Below are positions 1 to 10,626 of a stretch of 64,000 bases of DNA, in pieces. The DNA lies in contig OY992537.1 in the NCBI GenBank assembly GCA_963921195.1, forward strand, positions 126,095,347-126,159,346, in the 5' to 3' direction. The notes under the pieces are model-generated. The model saw only the letters and a list, made by a program, of their open reading frames with translations, was not told the origin of the DNA and did no database searches. Numbering within the stretch: the stretch's first letter is position 1; the number at the start of each line of letters is the position of its first letter. The stretch is from Pegoplata infirma. Lineage: Eukaryota > Arthropoda > Insecta > Diptera > Anthomyiidae. Made by a program: the position numbers and the translations under genes.

Positions 1-244
1 ACAATTTCAAAAAGATTATTGCAAAAAACTTTATTTAAAAGAAAATTACTTTTGAAAAAAAAGTTTTTTTACTTTTGAAAAAAAAGTTTTTTTTTGGAAA
101 AAAAATTTCCGCGAAAAAAAATTTTGGTAAAAAAAATCCGCGATTTTTTTCTTTTTTTATCAAAAAATATGTTCATACTTGTTTAAATCCATTTGGTGTT
201 CAATTATGTTCAAATATGTCAACCAGAAGCCGAATTAAAGCATT
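1..244. other. A/T-tract low-complexity DNA
   Basis: No gene is visible. The first ~170 bases are runs of A broken by short T runs, giving many imperfect A/T hairpins. The short open frame at 75-266 is Lys/Phe-rich translation of these homopolymers and is not credible as a gene. The rest to 244 is unremarkable AT-rich sequence leading into a DINE-type repeat. Confidence 0.6.
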
Positions 245-592
245 TTGTATTTTTAGGTTATGTTGAATGTACTGAAATTTTTGAGGTGTGCTTACATTTT
301 CCATCATAACTTTTGAACCGCTGAACCGATATCGCTCAAATGCAATACCAAACTTCTCGGGAAAACTTCCAATAAATATGTTAAGTTTCAGTCATCTCTG
401 TGCAATATTTTGTTCGCGACAGCATTTTCCACAGACAGACAGACGGACAGACGGACATCGCTAGAATGTCTTAAAATCGATCGGGCATCATGAAAATATA
501 TACTTTATGGGGTCCCAGATCGATATTTCGATGAGTTACAAACAGAATGACAAACTTATATATACCCTCTATCACTAAGTGGAGGGTATAAA
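245..592 (-). mobile_element. DINE/HINE-type repeat, subfamily B, 5' part
   Basis: Read on the minus strand this starts with TATACCCTCCAC, a short hairpin (cactta/agtgat context), then the conserved block with the 'tttgtcattc' and 'gaaatatc' motifs, the 'gggtccc...tatatac' block and a GTCY-type microsatellite (429-452 here as cagacagacagacgg). The same order is seen at 11420-12308. The 3' hairpin end is not recognisable upstream, so the copy is truncated or diverged. Its 5' tip abuts the large minisatellite at 593. Non-coding and non-autonomous. Confidence 0.6.
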
Positions 593-3035
593 AAATTCTA
601 TAGAAAAACAAGATTTTCTAAAGAAAAACAAAATTTTCTATAGAAAACAAGATTTTCTATAGAAAACAAGATTTTCTATAAAAAAAAAAATTCTATAGAA
701 AAACAAGATTTTCTAAAGAAAAACAAAATTTTCTATAGAAAACAAGATATTCTATAGAAAACAAGATTTTCTATAGAAAAACAAGATTTTCTATAGAAGA
801 ATAAGTGTTTCTATAGAAAAACAAGATTTTCTATAAAAAAACAAGATTTTCTATAGAAAAACAAGATTTTCTATAGAAAAACAAGATTTTCTACAGAAAA
901 TTAGATTGTCTATAGAAAACAAGATTTTCTACAGAAAAGCAAGATTTTCTATAGAAAAACAAGGTTTTCTATAGAACAATAAGATTTTCTATAGAAAAAC
1001 AAGATATTCTATAGAAAACCAAGATTTTTTTTTTATAGAAAAACAAGATTTTCTATAGAAAAACAAAATTTTCTATAGAAAACAAGATTTTCTATAGAAA
1101 AACAAGATTTTCTATAGAAAACAAGATTTTCTATAGAAAACCAGATTTTCTTTAGAAAAACAAGATTTTCTATAGAAAAACAAGATTTTCTATAGAAAAA
1201 CAAGATTTTCTATAGAAAAACAAGATTTTCTATAGAAAAACAAGATTTTTTATAGAAAAACAAGATTTTCTATAGAAAAACAAGATTTTCTATAGAAAAA
1301 CAAGATTTTCTATAGAAAAACAAGATTTTCTATAGAAAACCAAGATTTTCTATAGAAAAACAAGATTTTCTATAGAAAAACAAGATTTTCTATAGAAAAA
1401 CAAGATTTCTATAGAAAAAAAAAGATTTTCTATAGAAAAACAAGATTTTCTATAGAAAAAGATTTTATATAGAAAAACAAGATTTTCTATAGAAAAACAA
1501 GATTTTCTATATAAAAACAAGATTTGCTATAGAAAAAAAAGATTTTCTATAAAAAAACAAGATTTTCTATGGAATACAAGATTTTCTATAGAAAACAAGA
1601 TTTTCTATAGAAAACAAGATTTTCTATAGAAAACAAGATTTTCTATAGAAAACAAGATTTTCTATAGAAAACAAGATTTTCTATAGAAAACAAGATTTTC
1701 TATAGAAAAAACAAGTTTTGTATATAAAATAAGATTTTCTATAAAAAAAGTTTTTCTACAGAAAAACAAGATTTTCTAAACAAAACCAACATTTTCTATA
1801 GAAAAACAAGATTTTCTATAGAAAAACAAGACTTTCTATAGAAAAACAAGACTTTCTATAGAAAAAAAAGATTTTCTAAAGAAATACAAGATTTTCCATA
1901 GAAAAGCAAAATTTGTTATAGAAAAATAAAAACAAAATTTTCTATAGAAAAACCAAAATTTTCTATAGAAAACCAAATTTTCTATAGAAAAACCAGATTT
2001 TGATTTAGAAAAACAAGATTTTCTAAAAAAAAACAAGATTTTCTATAGAAAAACAAGATTTTCTATAGAAATACAAGATTTTCTATAGAAAAACTAAATT
2101 GTCTATAGAAAAACAAAATTTTTTGTAGAAAAACCAAGATTTTCTATAGAAAAACAAAATTTTCTATAGAAAAACACAATTTTCTACAGAAAAACAAAAT
2201 TTTCTATAGAAAAACAAAATTTTCTATAGAAAACCAAAATTTTCTATAGAAAAACAAAATGTTCTATAGAAAAACAAAATTTTCTATAGAAAAACAAAAT
2301 TTTTTTATGGAAAAACAAAATTTTCTATAGAAAAACAAAATTTTCTACAGAAAAACAAAATTTTCTATAGAAAAACAAAATTTTCTATAGAAAAACAAAA
2401 TTTTCTATAGAAAAACAAAATTTTCTATAGAAAAACAAAATTTTCCATAGAAAAACAAAATTTTCTATAAAAAAACAAAATTTTCTATAGAAAAACAAAA
2501 TTTTCTATAAAAAAACTAAATTTTCTATAGAAAAACAAAATTTTCTATAGAAAAACAAACTTTTCTATAGAAGAAAAAGTTTTTCTATTGAAAACAAGTT
2601 TTTCTATAGAAATCAAGATTTTCTATAGAAAACAAGTTTTTCTATAGAAAACAAGTTTTTCTATAGAAATCAAGTTTTTCTATAGAAAACAAGTTTTTCT
2701 ATAGAAAACAAGTTTTTCTATAGAAAACAAGTTTTTCTCTAGAAAACAAGTTTTTCTATAGAAAACAAGAGAAACAAGACTTTCTATAGAAAAACAAGAT
2801 TTTCTATAGAAAAACAAGACTTTCTATAGAAAACCAAATTTTCTACAGAAAAACAAAATTTTCTATAGAAAAACAAAATTTTTTATAGAAAAAGTAAATT
2901 TTCTAAAGAAAACCCAAACATTTCTATAGAAAAACAAGGTTCTCCGTAGAAAAACAAGATTTTCTATACAAAATAAATTTGTAAATTTTCTTATTAAACC
3001 AGATTTTTCTATAGAAAACAAGATTTCTATAAACA
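593..3035. repeat. Minisatellite, ~20-bp unit with TTTTCTATAGAAAA core
   Basis: About 120 tandem copies of a 19-20 bp unit, consensus ACAAGATTTTCTATAGAAAA. Each unit holds the perfect 14-bp palindrome TTTTCTATAGAAAA. Variants are regionally segregated: CAAGA units dominate from ~600 to 2090, CAAAA units from ~2100 to 2560, 19-bp CAAGT units from ~2575 to 2760, then a mixed, decayed edge to 3035. This pattern indicates local homogenisation by unequal exchange or slippage. The array starts directly at the 5' tip of a DINE-type repeat. Short open frames inside it (e.g. 1836-2036 and 2863-3072 on the minus strand) are repeat translations, not genes. Confidence 0.95.
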
Positions 3036-4058
3036 AAACTAAAATACAATTTGATTCTTCTTCAAGCTCCACTGTGCATCACGATGAGAATATCCCACAT
3101 CATCATCATCTTCATCACCATGATCATCCCAAATTGGAAAAACAGTGTTAAATCTTATGTTGTCGTTAGTGTGTTCATTGACTGTTATTTTCTAAAACTG
3201 GTTTGTTTGATATTTTTTTTGATAACTTTAATGTTTTCTTTTAGTACTGGAAGATTTTTTTTTTGCAAATTATTGCGAAATTTGGGGAAATTACGTTTAT
3301 TTTATTTGATTACAATTTTTGCGGCGCTTATTGTTAAAACAACAACCAAAATAAAACGTCTTAAAATTTTAAGTTTAGCAAACAAACGTGTTTCTTTCTT
3401 TAGCGATTATTTTTCTGCTAGTTTTTTTTTTTGTTGCTGCAATAGTTTGTCTCTTCATTAAGAGGCGTACGTGTGAGAGTTTTTTTGTTGTCTTCCAACT
3501 TTTGCTTCTCGTTTATCGTTGGGTGCTTCTTTTTCTTGGTTAAATGTTATGGTTTGGTTGTTTGACTGTTAAGTTGTTGCTGGTGCTCATGTGTTTTATT
3601 TTTTATTTTTAATAAGCCTTTAAATGGTTTTGAGTTAACATGATATTTAGGGTAACATAAGTGAAAGTGCAAAAATTTATGGTTACCTTAAGCAACAAAA
3701 AAATCAAACACTCACTCACTCACTCACCATAAACTTCCACAATTTTTTTTGTTTAAAAAGGTAATAGTTGCGTAGTTTGCATATTTAGCCAAACTATAAA
3801 TAAAAGCGGAAGTTAAAGATTTTATTTTTTTTTGTTTATTTTCTATTGTGTTTGCCGTTATTAGTTATGATTTATGTTAATGTTAGGGTTTGTTAGCCAA
3901 AAATATCTAATTTGCATTCAAAAGATTTAAGAAACGAACCTGATAATTATGATTTATTGATAGCAGCAATAACAATGTTTGATTAACGAAAATATTAATA
4001 TACATGCAAATGCTCTTTTTTGAAATTGGAAATCGACAGATTCAAAGGAACTTTAAAG
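3036..4058. other. Apparently unique non-coding DNA
   Basis: T-rich DNA on the plus strand with no recognised mobile element. At 3067-3151 there is a short GC-richer patch, CAT/CAC-rich, preceded by a pyrimidine stretch and AG. In one frame it reads as a His-rich peptide ending in TAA at 3149-3151. It could be a small exon or a (CAT)n-like simple repeat, and no convincing donor site follows. The 136-residue open frame at 3051-3461 is another reading of the same T-rich DNA and has no recognisable domain. A short (ACTC)n run lies near 3706-3727. Confidence 0.4.
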
Positions 4059-5235
4059 TAGAGATGGGCGCGTAAGTGATTTTTAAATCACACTCACTCA
4101 CGCTCACGACAGGAATTTTTGAATCACACACACTCCCTCGCCAGCACATTTTTATACCCTCCAACTACAGTATGGGGTTATACTCACTTTGTCATTCCGT
4201 GTGTAACGAATCGAAATATCGGTCTAGGACCCCATAAAGTATATATATTATTGATCAGTGATCGATTCTAAGACATTCTAGCGATGTCCGTTTGTCCGTC
4301 CGTCCGTCCGTCTGTCCGTCCATCCGTCTGTGGAAGACACGATACAGTGTAAAATAAAAGAGCTAGACTACTGAAATTTGCAACATATATGTCTTATGTT
4401 CATAGGCTGGTTAAGTTCGGAGATGGGCAAAATCGGACCAGGGGGGAAAAAGTTCCCCCTTGACGAAGTAATCCAAGCCATGAAAAATGGTAACTTTTTA
4501 TAGGTTTTTTTTTTATTTTTGTTAAACAAATGAAACATTTTTATGCTTGAAAAAGTTCAAAGTCTTGGACTTGGACCCAGGGGATTTGAAAATGACTTTT
4601 TTTTGGTCCGCCCCCTTTTGTGGGCGTGGGTATTAGCAAATAATTTATATAATGATGAAATTGTATATCTTTTGTACAAAAAGCATAGTAATTAAATTTG
4701 TAAACAGTTTTGACCAGAGAGAATGTGTCCACAAGGACCCCGACAAGCCCCCCACAAAAAAAACGCCCCTGCAATTTTTATTTTTTTATTAATTTTTCAA
4801 CGTTGGAGGGTATACAAGATTCGGCACAGCCGAATTTAACACTCTCACTTGTTTTTTCTCACATTCACAATCACGTGAGTAAATTTTATACAACTCACAA
4901 TCACGTGCACTCACCCAAGCTTTACTCACACTCACGTTGACTCACACTTAGAAACTCTTATTTATACAAAAAAAATTTCAAAAGCTAAAATTTCAAAAAT
5001 CTATTAAAATTTTCAGCAAAATTTTAAGTTTAGCGAAACTACATTTGCTTTTTCGGGGAAAAATCTTAGGTTTACCTAATTTTTACAACTTTTTTGCTGT
5101 TTTTTTGGTACGAAAGGAAATATGAAGAGAAAATTTATCACGAAAACTCGCGCATTTTTTTCTCTATTACACTCACGCGTGATCACGCATGAATAACGTG
5201 AATTACGCTCTAATTTAAACACATGCCCATCTCTA
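4059..5235. mobile_element. hAT-like non-autonomous transposon carrying a DINE copy
   Basis: Inverted ends TAGAGATGGGC (4059) and GCCCATCTCTA (ending 5235) are followed inward by matching sub-terminal blocks rich in CTCAC/GTGAG and CACGTGA. The flanking 8-mers are ctttaaag and atttaaac, an imperfect 8-bp duplication (6 of 8). TAGAG-type tips and an 8-bp duplication fit hAT. No transposase frame is present. A full DINE-type element (4154-4851) sits inside. The CACGTG-like and CTCAC repeats are dense at 4085-4140 and 4855-4950. Confidence 0.6.
4154..4851 (+). mobile_element. HINE-A (DINE-1-like) full-length copy
   Basis: Starts ATACCCTCCAAC in a T run and ends CACTTG before a T run. Near the 3' end is the inverted copy of the 5' tip (GTTGGAGGGTATA, from 4803). 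It is followed by the stem-loop ATTCGGCACAGCCGAAT and the tail TTAACACTCTCACTTG. The interior carries the (GTCC/GTCT)n stretch (~4285-4330). Asymmetric terminal inverted repeat, 3' hairpin and T|T insertion without duplication are hallmarks of Helentron-derived non-autonomous elements. Nested in the hAT-like element 4059-5235. Confidence 0.8.
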
Positions 5236-5319
5236 ATTTAAACGCATAAAAGATAATAAAGCAAAATTTGTATCAATAAAAGAGAAATATTATTAATTTC
5301 ATTGTAATATTTTCTAAAA

Positions 5320-5535
5320 AAATATATTATCGATTCATCAACAACAAGACTTTCTATAGATTTTCTAAAAAACGTATTATCGCTGCTAACTTGCTATCGA
5401 TAGATATTCCATTGAAAACTTTTTAACGAATAATCGATCACAAGAAAAGTTATTATCGACTAATCGATAATAACAAAACATATTATCGAACAATCTATAA
5501 CAAGATTTTTTCATAGCAAACTTATTATGTGTCGA
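5320..5535. repeat. Degenerate tandem repeat of ATTATCGA/ATCGATAA motif
   Basis: Seven or so copies of a TTATCGA...AATCGATAA-like motif, separated by ACAAGA/ACAAAA words that resemble the 593-3035 minisatellite (one 'ctttctatagattttct' is present near 5351). Unit length varies from about 35 to 50 bp. It leads straight into a (TGTA)n-like stretch at 5548-5580. Non-coding; the short minus-strand frame across 5386-5634 is not credible. Confidence 0.5.
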
Positions 5536-5589
5536 TAATAATAAAAATGGATGTGTGTATGTATGTGGGTATGTATGTATGTTCCGAAT

Positions 5590-6960
5590 GGACTCGAAAA
5601 CGGCTGGACCGATCTTGATGAAATTTTCAGGCAATATTCAGAATAGCCTGGCGAGTAACACTGTCAAGTCAGACTTTTGATTTTCCGTCTGTGGGCGGAG
5701 GGGCGTGGCAAAATCCAATTTTTGCACTCCACCACTAATGACATCTATATATAAAAAACGGATGGACCGATTTTGATGAAATTTAAATCAAAGATATTAC
5801 TAACTAAGTACTCACTATGTGCCAAATTTGAGCGATATCGGACAAAGGAGCGTAAAATGCCATGCCACTTTGTATTGAATTGAAAATTATTTCTGCATAC
5901 TCCGCAATAATTCAAAAAACGGTTATATGTATGTTCCTTATGGACGCGAAAATGGCTTTACCGATCTTGATGAAATTTTCAGAGAATATTTAGAATATCC
6001 TGGGGAGTAACACTGTGTCAGATTTTTGATTCTCTGTCTGTGGGCGGAGGGGCGTGGCAAAATTGAATTTTTACATTGCAACATTATTGACATTCTGTAA
6101 ATAAAAAAATGGATAAACCGATTATGATGAAATTTAAACCAAAGATAGTACTAAGCAATTACTAACTATGTGCAAAATTAGAGCGTTATCAGACAAAGGG
6201 GCGTAAAATGCCACGTCCCTTTGTATTGAATTGAAAATATTTCTGCATGCTTTGCAATAATGCAAAAGCGGCTGATACGATTTTAATTAAATTTTTAGTA
6301 CTGATAGTACCAACGGAGTGCGGAACTATAGGACATGTTACACTACGATTGGAAAAAGGGGCCTAAAATGCCACGCATCTTTTTACTATATTACATTTTC
6401 GCAATTACGCAAAAGTAGTTGAACCGATTTTCTTGGCGTTTTTAATAAGATAGTGCTAATCAATTTCATATGAAGGCCATATAAGTTTATAATTGTAAAA
6501 AGGCGCGAACACAAAATGAATTTAGTTTATAGTTGACATCCCATGAGCGTTGGTCAAGCAAAACAAAAAAAAATATATTCCGGCCACTTCCGCAATTAAG
6601 AAAAAACGACTAAGCCGATCCTAACTAAATTTCCTGCACAGAAAGTGCTAAAAGAGGGTTGAACTACAGAACACATAAGAACACGATTCGACAAAGCGGC
6701 GTAAGTTTCCCGCCCCTTTATGCTATTTTCAACGTTATTTTAGCTTTTACTACTGATAGTACGAGATTCGGCAAAGGTGTAAAAAATGCCACTCCCTTTT
6801 TTTATTTAATAAAAGTTTATTTCTTCCTCTTCCGCAATCACACAAAAAACGGCTAAACGAATTTCAAATAAATTTGCAGCATTGATAGTACTTACCGAGG
6901 ACGCAACATGAAACTTTAGCTATATTAAAAGCCACGATTCGATAATAATGCGTAATATAG
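5590..6960 (+). repeat. Diverged tandem array, ~150-190-bp unit with ACCGATYTTGATGAAATTT motif
   Basis: Eight spaced copies of a motif AAAACGGCTGGACCGATCTT-like followed by GATGAAATTT start near 5597, 5755, 5948, 6106, 6264, 6411, 6602 and 6842. Between them recur 'GGCGTGGCAAAA' or 'GCGTAAAATGCCACG' blocks and 'TTTCTGCATACTCCGCAAT' blocks. Spacing is 147-240 bp, alternating shorter and longer in the first copies, as if the ancestral unit were a ~350-bp dimer. No open frame runs through it. It could be a remnant of a tandem-repeat-bearing mobile element. I cannot name the family. Confidence 0.6.
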
Positions 6961-6984
6961 CATTCACACTTGCGACCTTAAAAA

Positions 6985-7105
6985 AGTTGTTCAACAAAAC
7001 ACCAGTAACAGAATAAAAACGTAATGGATACAGAACAAAGACTTTTTTTAAACATCTCACTCTTGAACACTTCAAAACAACAAGTGTGAACCCCGTATAA
7101 AACGA
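6985..7105. repeat. Short dispersed repeat (second copy at 46345)
   Basis: About 120 bp beginning near 'gttgttcaacaaaacaccag' and ending near 'caagtgtgaaccccgtataa' recurs at about 46345-46462 with roughly 90% identity by eye. The tip words TTCACACTTG (6971) and CAAGTGTGAA (7091) form an inverted pair in this copy, suggesting a small MITE. The boundaries are uncertain. Confidence 0.5.
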
Positions 7106-7593
7106 AACGCCCTTTGTACTATAATTAACCAGTTTTTCTATAGATTTCTCTATAGATAGTGCTAACCGAAGGTGGAACTAAAGGCTACTTCTGGACCCGG
7201 TCCCGTGCTTTAGTTTTTCCCGACACTGTATGTTAATATCCAGATGCAATTGAAAACAAAATCGATACACCGTTTTCATAGACAAACAGACGAACGAACT
7301 GACCGGACATCAATCAACACAAAAGTGATTCTGAGTCGATCTGTATGCATTAAATATTTCGGTTAGGTACAAAAATAGTTTAGTTTTTATTAATAAGTCA
7401 AAAGTCTTAAAATCTGATATTTTTTTGGAAAAATCCACAGATTTAATGAATTTCGTTTTTTTCGTCAACTTAATTCAAATCTCAAAATTTTTCTAATTGA
7501 AAAACTTATAAGAATCTGAAATTTTTAACATACAAAACTACTCAGAATTTAAATTTGAGTTAAAAAATATTTAAGACATTTCTAAAAAAAAAA
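7106..7593. other. Unassigned AT-rich DNA
   Basis: No gene or clear repeat boundary. It includes a diverged fragment (7240-7360) resembling the interior of the DINE-like C family ('caaaagtgattctgagtcgatc'). Confidence 0.35.
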
Positions 7594-8118
7594 CAAGTGA
7601 GAGTGTTAAATTCGGCTGTGCCAAATCTTTTATACACTCCAAAACGTAAAAAAATAAAAAAAAAAAATCCAGTGGCTTTTTTGGGGGGGGGGGGGGGGTT
7701 TGGTGGGAGACGTTGAGGGACACCTTCCTCTCTTGCCGTAGTTTTTATAAAATAAATTTATTATGATTCCTGCAATTAATTTATCCAATTAATCATTATT
7801 AAAACACATTTTTTATATCCACGCCCACAAAAGGGGGCGGGACAAACTTTTTTTATTTATTTTTTTATCCGCTGGGTCCAAATCTAGGATTTTGAACTTC
7901 TTTTGACACAAAAATGTTGCATTTGCTTAACAAAAATACAAAAAAACCCTGCAAAAAAGGCGGTTTTTCTGAGGTTGGTTTAGTTCTCCAAGGGGGAACT
8001 TTTTTCCCCTTGGTCCGATTTTACCCTTTTCCGGACTTAACCAGCCTATGACCATTAAACATATTCGTGCCAAACTTCGGAAATCTGGCTCTTTTATTTT
8101 GCACTGTATCGTGTCCTC

Positions 8119-9035
8119 GAACAAGTGGGCTTTGGGGTCTATTCGGAAGAGCTTGGATTGAGCCTGGCTCGTAGATTGCCAGATCATTGCAGTGTTTACC
8201 AGGCAGAGATGCTGGCAATAAAGGAAGTGGCTGACTGGTTGAGCTGCAATGTCTTGTCTACAACCGCAGTCAACATCTATACTGACAGTCAAGCCGCGGT
8301 CAAGTCCCTGGATTCAATGTTTCTGAAAACAAGATCTGCCCTTAACTGCCGCACGTCTTTAAATGAGATGGCCAAGCAGTTTAACATACGACTCATATGG
8401 GTCCCAGGGCACAGAGACATTCCAGGGAATTGCAAAGCCGATGAGCTTGCAAGACTAGGAACTACCTTACAGGTTCCAACAGAATTGGAATGTGTTGGTA
8501 TGCCTCTAGAAACTTGCAAGCAAAACCTACGGCTTTGTTCTGCGACGGAGACTAATCAAAGATGGGCAAATGGATGGACGTGTGAGACAACACGACTGAT
8601 TTGGCCTTCTCTTGATCAGGGGCGCACAAGTGAGCTGATATCGCTTCCAAGAGGAGAGATTTCGACGGTGGTTTCTATAATTACCGGACACTGTCTTATA
8701 GGGAAGCACGCAGAGCGGTTAAATGTGCCGTCGAATGACTTTTGCCGAAGTTGCATGGATGAAGAGGAGTTGGAAACTATCGAACACTTTATTTGCCATT
8801 GCCCGGCACTTTCTGGTCAGCGACTTGCTTCACTGGGATCTAGGGAGCTGTACGATCTTTCTGATTTGTCGGATGTCAAAATTCAACATCTAAGGAGTTT
8901 CATAAGAAGCTCAAACTGGTTTAACGACAGGGACTAGTAGGGAAACCTATTACGATCCCGTGGTATCACAATGGACCTCAGAGTCTACGTGTGTTGACGT
9001 AAAACGTCAGCAGCCACTTACAACCTAACCTAACC
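8119..9035 (+). mobile_element. 5'-truncated non-LTR retrotransposon (LINE) L1
   Basis: A 917-bp insertion inside the HINE at 7594-9159. It is flanked by a perfect 12-bp target duplication TATCGTGTCCTC (8107-8118 and 9036-9047) and ends in ACAACCTAACCTAACC, the usual 3' tail of several dipteran LINEs. It contains only the ORF2 C-terminal part and a ~95-bp 3' UTR, so it is a classic 5'-truncated insertion. RNase H plus C-terminal CCHC knuckle places it among RNase H-bearing clades (I/R1/LOA-like). The exact clade is not resolved here. Confidence 0.9.
8125..8937 (+). CDS. LINE ORF2 fragment: RNase H domain and CCHC knuckle
   Basis: About 270 codons, open to a TAG at 8938. The true frame enters from the truncation point (8119) with no start codon; the GTG at 8125 is simply the first possible initiator. 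Residues 1-112 are a type I RNase H lacking its first strand. QAE (Glu28), YTDSQAA (Asp54) and WVPGH...ADELAR (Asp106) supply three of the four catalytic acids. The TDGS aspartate upstream was lost by 5' truncation, so the enzyme should be inactive. Residues 207-226 are a Cys-x2-Cys-x10-His-x4-Cys knuckle followed by CPAL, as in I/R1/LOA-group ORF2 C-termini. The frame is otherwise intact, suggesting a fairly recent insertion. Confidence 0.85.
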   Translation: MGFGVYSEELGLSLARRLPDHCSVYQAEMLAIKEVADWLSCNVLSTTAVNIYTDSQAAVKSLDSMFLKTRSALNCRTSLNEMAKQFNIRLIWVPGHRDIPGNCKADELARLGTTLQVPTELECVGMPLETCKQNLRLCSATETNQRWANGWTCETTRLIWPSLDQGRTSELISLPRGEISTVVSIITGHCLIGKHAERLNVPSNDFCRSCMDEEELETIEHFICHCPALSGQRLASLGSRELYDLSDLSDVKIQHLRSFIRSSNWFNDRD

Positions 9036-9390
9036 TATCGTGTCCTCTACAGACGGACGGACATCGCTAGAATGTCTTAGAAACGATCACTGATCAATAA
9101 TTTATATACTTTATGGGGTCCTAGACCGATATTTTGATGCGTTATACGCGGAGGGTATAAAAATGTATCATTTTATACAACTTTTCTTAAAAAAAATGTT
9201 TTTGATTTTAAAAAATGTTCCTGCCTAAAAAATCAAAAAATATTTTTTTGTATATCTATTGAGATAAAGGCTCAAGAGTTCTATATCAGGGATGATAAAT
9301 GACATTTTCACGATTGTACTGACTTGACTAAGAAAGTGTACTTTTTTGACCCTCATTGTACTTAAATTTTTTTTTTTTAATTTTTATTAA

Positions 9391-10348
9391 ACAAGAATGT
9401 AATATCCCACACTAGTGTTTCCCGGAAAATGGGTCCCAAGTCCACACATGTAACGATTCGAATTATCTTTAGTTAGTCCTTAAATAAGTGTAGAAAACAA
9501 ACACACCAAGTTTATTCAAAATGCAAAATTTGTGTATGGGGCCAAAATTAAAAAAAAAAATTTCGCCTATTTCCATTAACATCGGACTTGATAAGGTTAC
9601 CAAAGAAATCGTTTAACACCTACAAATAAAGTTTTAATAAAATATTTACTATTTTTTTGAAATAAAGAGATTTATGTGAAAATCGAGAAGTTGGTTGTAT
9701 GGGGACTACAAGTGGAACTAATCCGATTTCATTAAAATTTATAATGATGATTTGTGAATACAAAATACGTTCAACATTTATAGCCATTTTAATCCAATTT
9801 AAAAGGGTTGTTTGTATGGGGGCTATGTCTAAACATGGACCGATGTCTTGCGACTTCTATTGGATTCATTCTTGGGTCAAAAAAGCTTGAGTTTAATATT
9901 TCACCGTTTACATGGACATACCGACGGCACAGACTAATACAGACTCGACATAAGTGGCAGGTGTCAAAAAAGTATTTTTTAACCATCAAATTATTCTACG
10001 AATTAGGTTGGAAAGAGAAAACTGATATAACGCGCCATAAGAAAAATGAATGCCAGATCGGTTTTTGTTGTTTCACTCACTCCTAAGTCGTAGAAAGTGT
10101 TGTCATATTAGCGTAAAACGGACTAAAAACCGCTGTGTTTTCTCCTAAAATCTCTTAGTTTTTCCCCATTTTTTCTTATAAAACTCTACTGTCGAGTCTG
10201 TATATAGTCTGTGCCGACGGATGCACATAGCTAAATCGATCCAAAAAGTGGTTCTGAGTCGATCGGTATACTAAAAAGTGAATCTAGAACAATATTTCGA
10301 GTAGTTATAAACATCAGCACAAACTCAATATACCCTGTACCACAGAGA
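9391..10348 (-). mobile_element. DINE-like repeat, family C
   Basis: Minus-strand copy from ACAAGAATGTAATATC (3' tail) to the 5' block ACCCTGTACCACAGAG (10333-10348). Internal conserved blocks are the 'cggaaaatgggtcccaagtcc' region, the 'catgtttagacata...' region and the 'gactcagaaccac' block. The same blocks occur at 16803-17397, 28570-28741, 32393-33310 and 47290-47951. The family resembles HINE in its CTTACTTG-like tail and T/A-run targets, and it is non-coding. The small open frames inside are incidental. Confidence 0.65.
9928..10213. mobile_element. CACAGACT MITE, copy 1 (P-like, 7-bp TSD)
   Basis: A 286-bp element with inverted ends CACAGACTAATACAGACTCG and their complement ending 10213, flanked by a perfect 7-bp duplication CCGACGG (9921-9927; 10214-10220). 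Sister copies at 40591-40895 and 46482-46781 have the same ends and their own 7-bp duplications. It is non-coding. Seven-bp duplications and CA-starting tips are reported for P-superfamily elements such as 1360/ProtoP; this assignment is inference. Confidence 0.9.
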
Positions 10349-10626
10349 AGATTTAGAAAAAAAATTGAACAAAAATATTTTGTTGATTTTTGAAAATATG
10401 GTTGATTATAACGATTTTTCTACAAATTTCTTAGTTTTTTGACAAATTTATACCCAACAATTGCGTTAACCCTGGTTGACACATTAAAAGAGTCGAAATA
10501 AAATTTGTGATTTGGAAAATTTTGAAATTGTACTAAATCAGTCAGTGGAGTACTGCCGTACTTTTAGCCTCCGAATTGTACTGAAAAAAGTACAATTGTA
10601 CTGACTTTATCATCCCTATTCTATAT

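Larger units (their letters stand above)
7594..9159 (-). mobile_element. HINE-A (DINE-1-like) copy split by a LINE insertion
   Basis: Minus-strand copy: the 3' tail CAAGTGAGAGTGTTAAATTC and hairpin arms TTCGGC/GCCAAA are at 7594-7625, with the inverted 5' tip GAGGGTATA ending at 9159. A pure G run (7683-7698) lies near the 3' end. The interior is interrupted at 8119-9035 by a LINE flanked by a 12-bp duplication. Short deletions near the 5' tip (9147-9152) remove part of the ATIR. Confidence 0.8.
9287..10618. mobile_element. hAT-like non-autonomous transposon with two nested elements
   Basis: Ends CAGGGATGATAAA (9287) and TTTATCATCCCTA (ending 10618) are flanked by a perfect 8-bp duplication TTCTATAT (9279-9286; 10619-10626). 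Sub-terminal GTACTGA/GTACAATTGTACTGAC words are inverted on both sides. The CAGGG-type tip and 8-bp duplication are typical of hAT. No transposase. Inside lies a DINE-like C element (9391-10348), which itself contains a P-like MITE (9928-10213), giving a three-level nest. Confidence 0.85.

Noticed and set aside
593..3035. CRISPR-like array
   Set aside because: Units are contiguous with no unique spacers; the context is eukaryotic minisatellite DNA.
3051..3461. 136-residue open frame
   Set aside because: Phe/Leu/Ile-rich reading of T-rich DNA that starts in the minisatellite edge; no domain and no coding-like composition.
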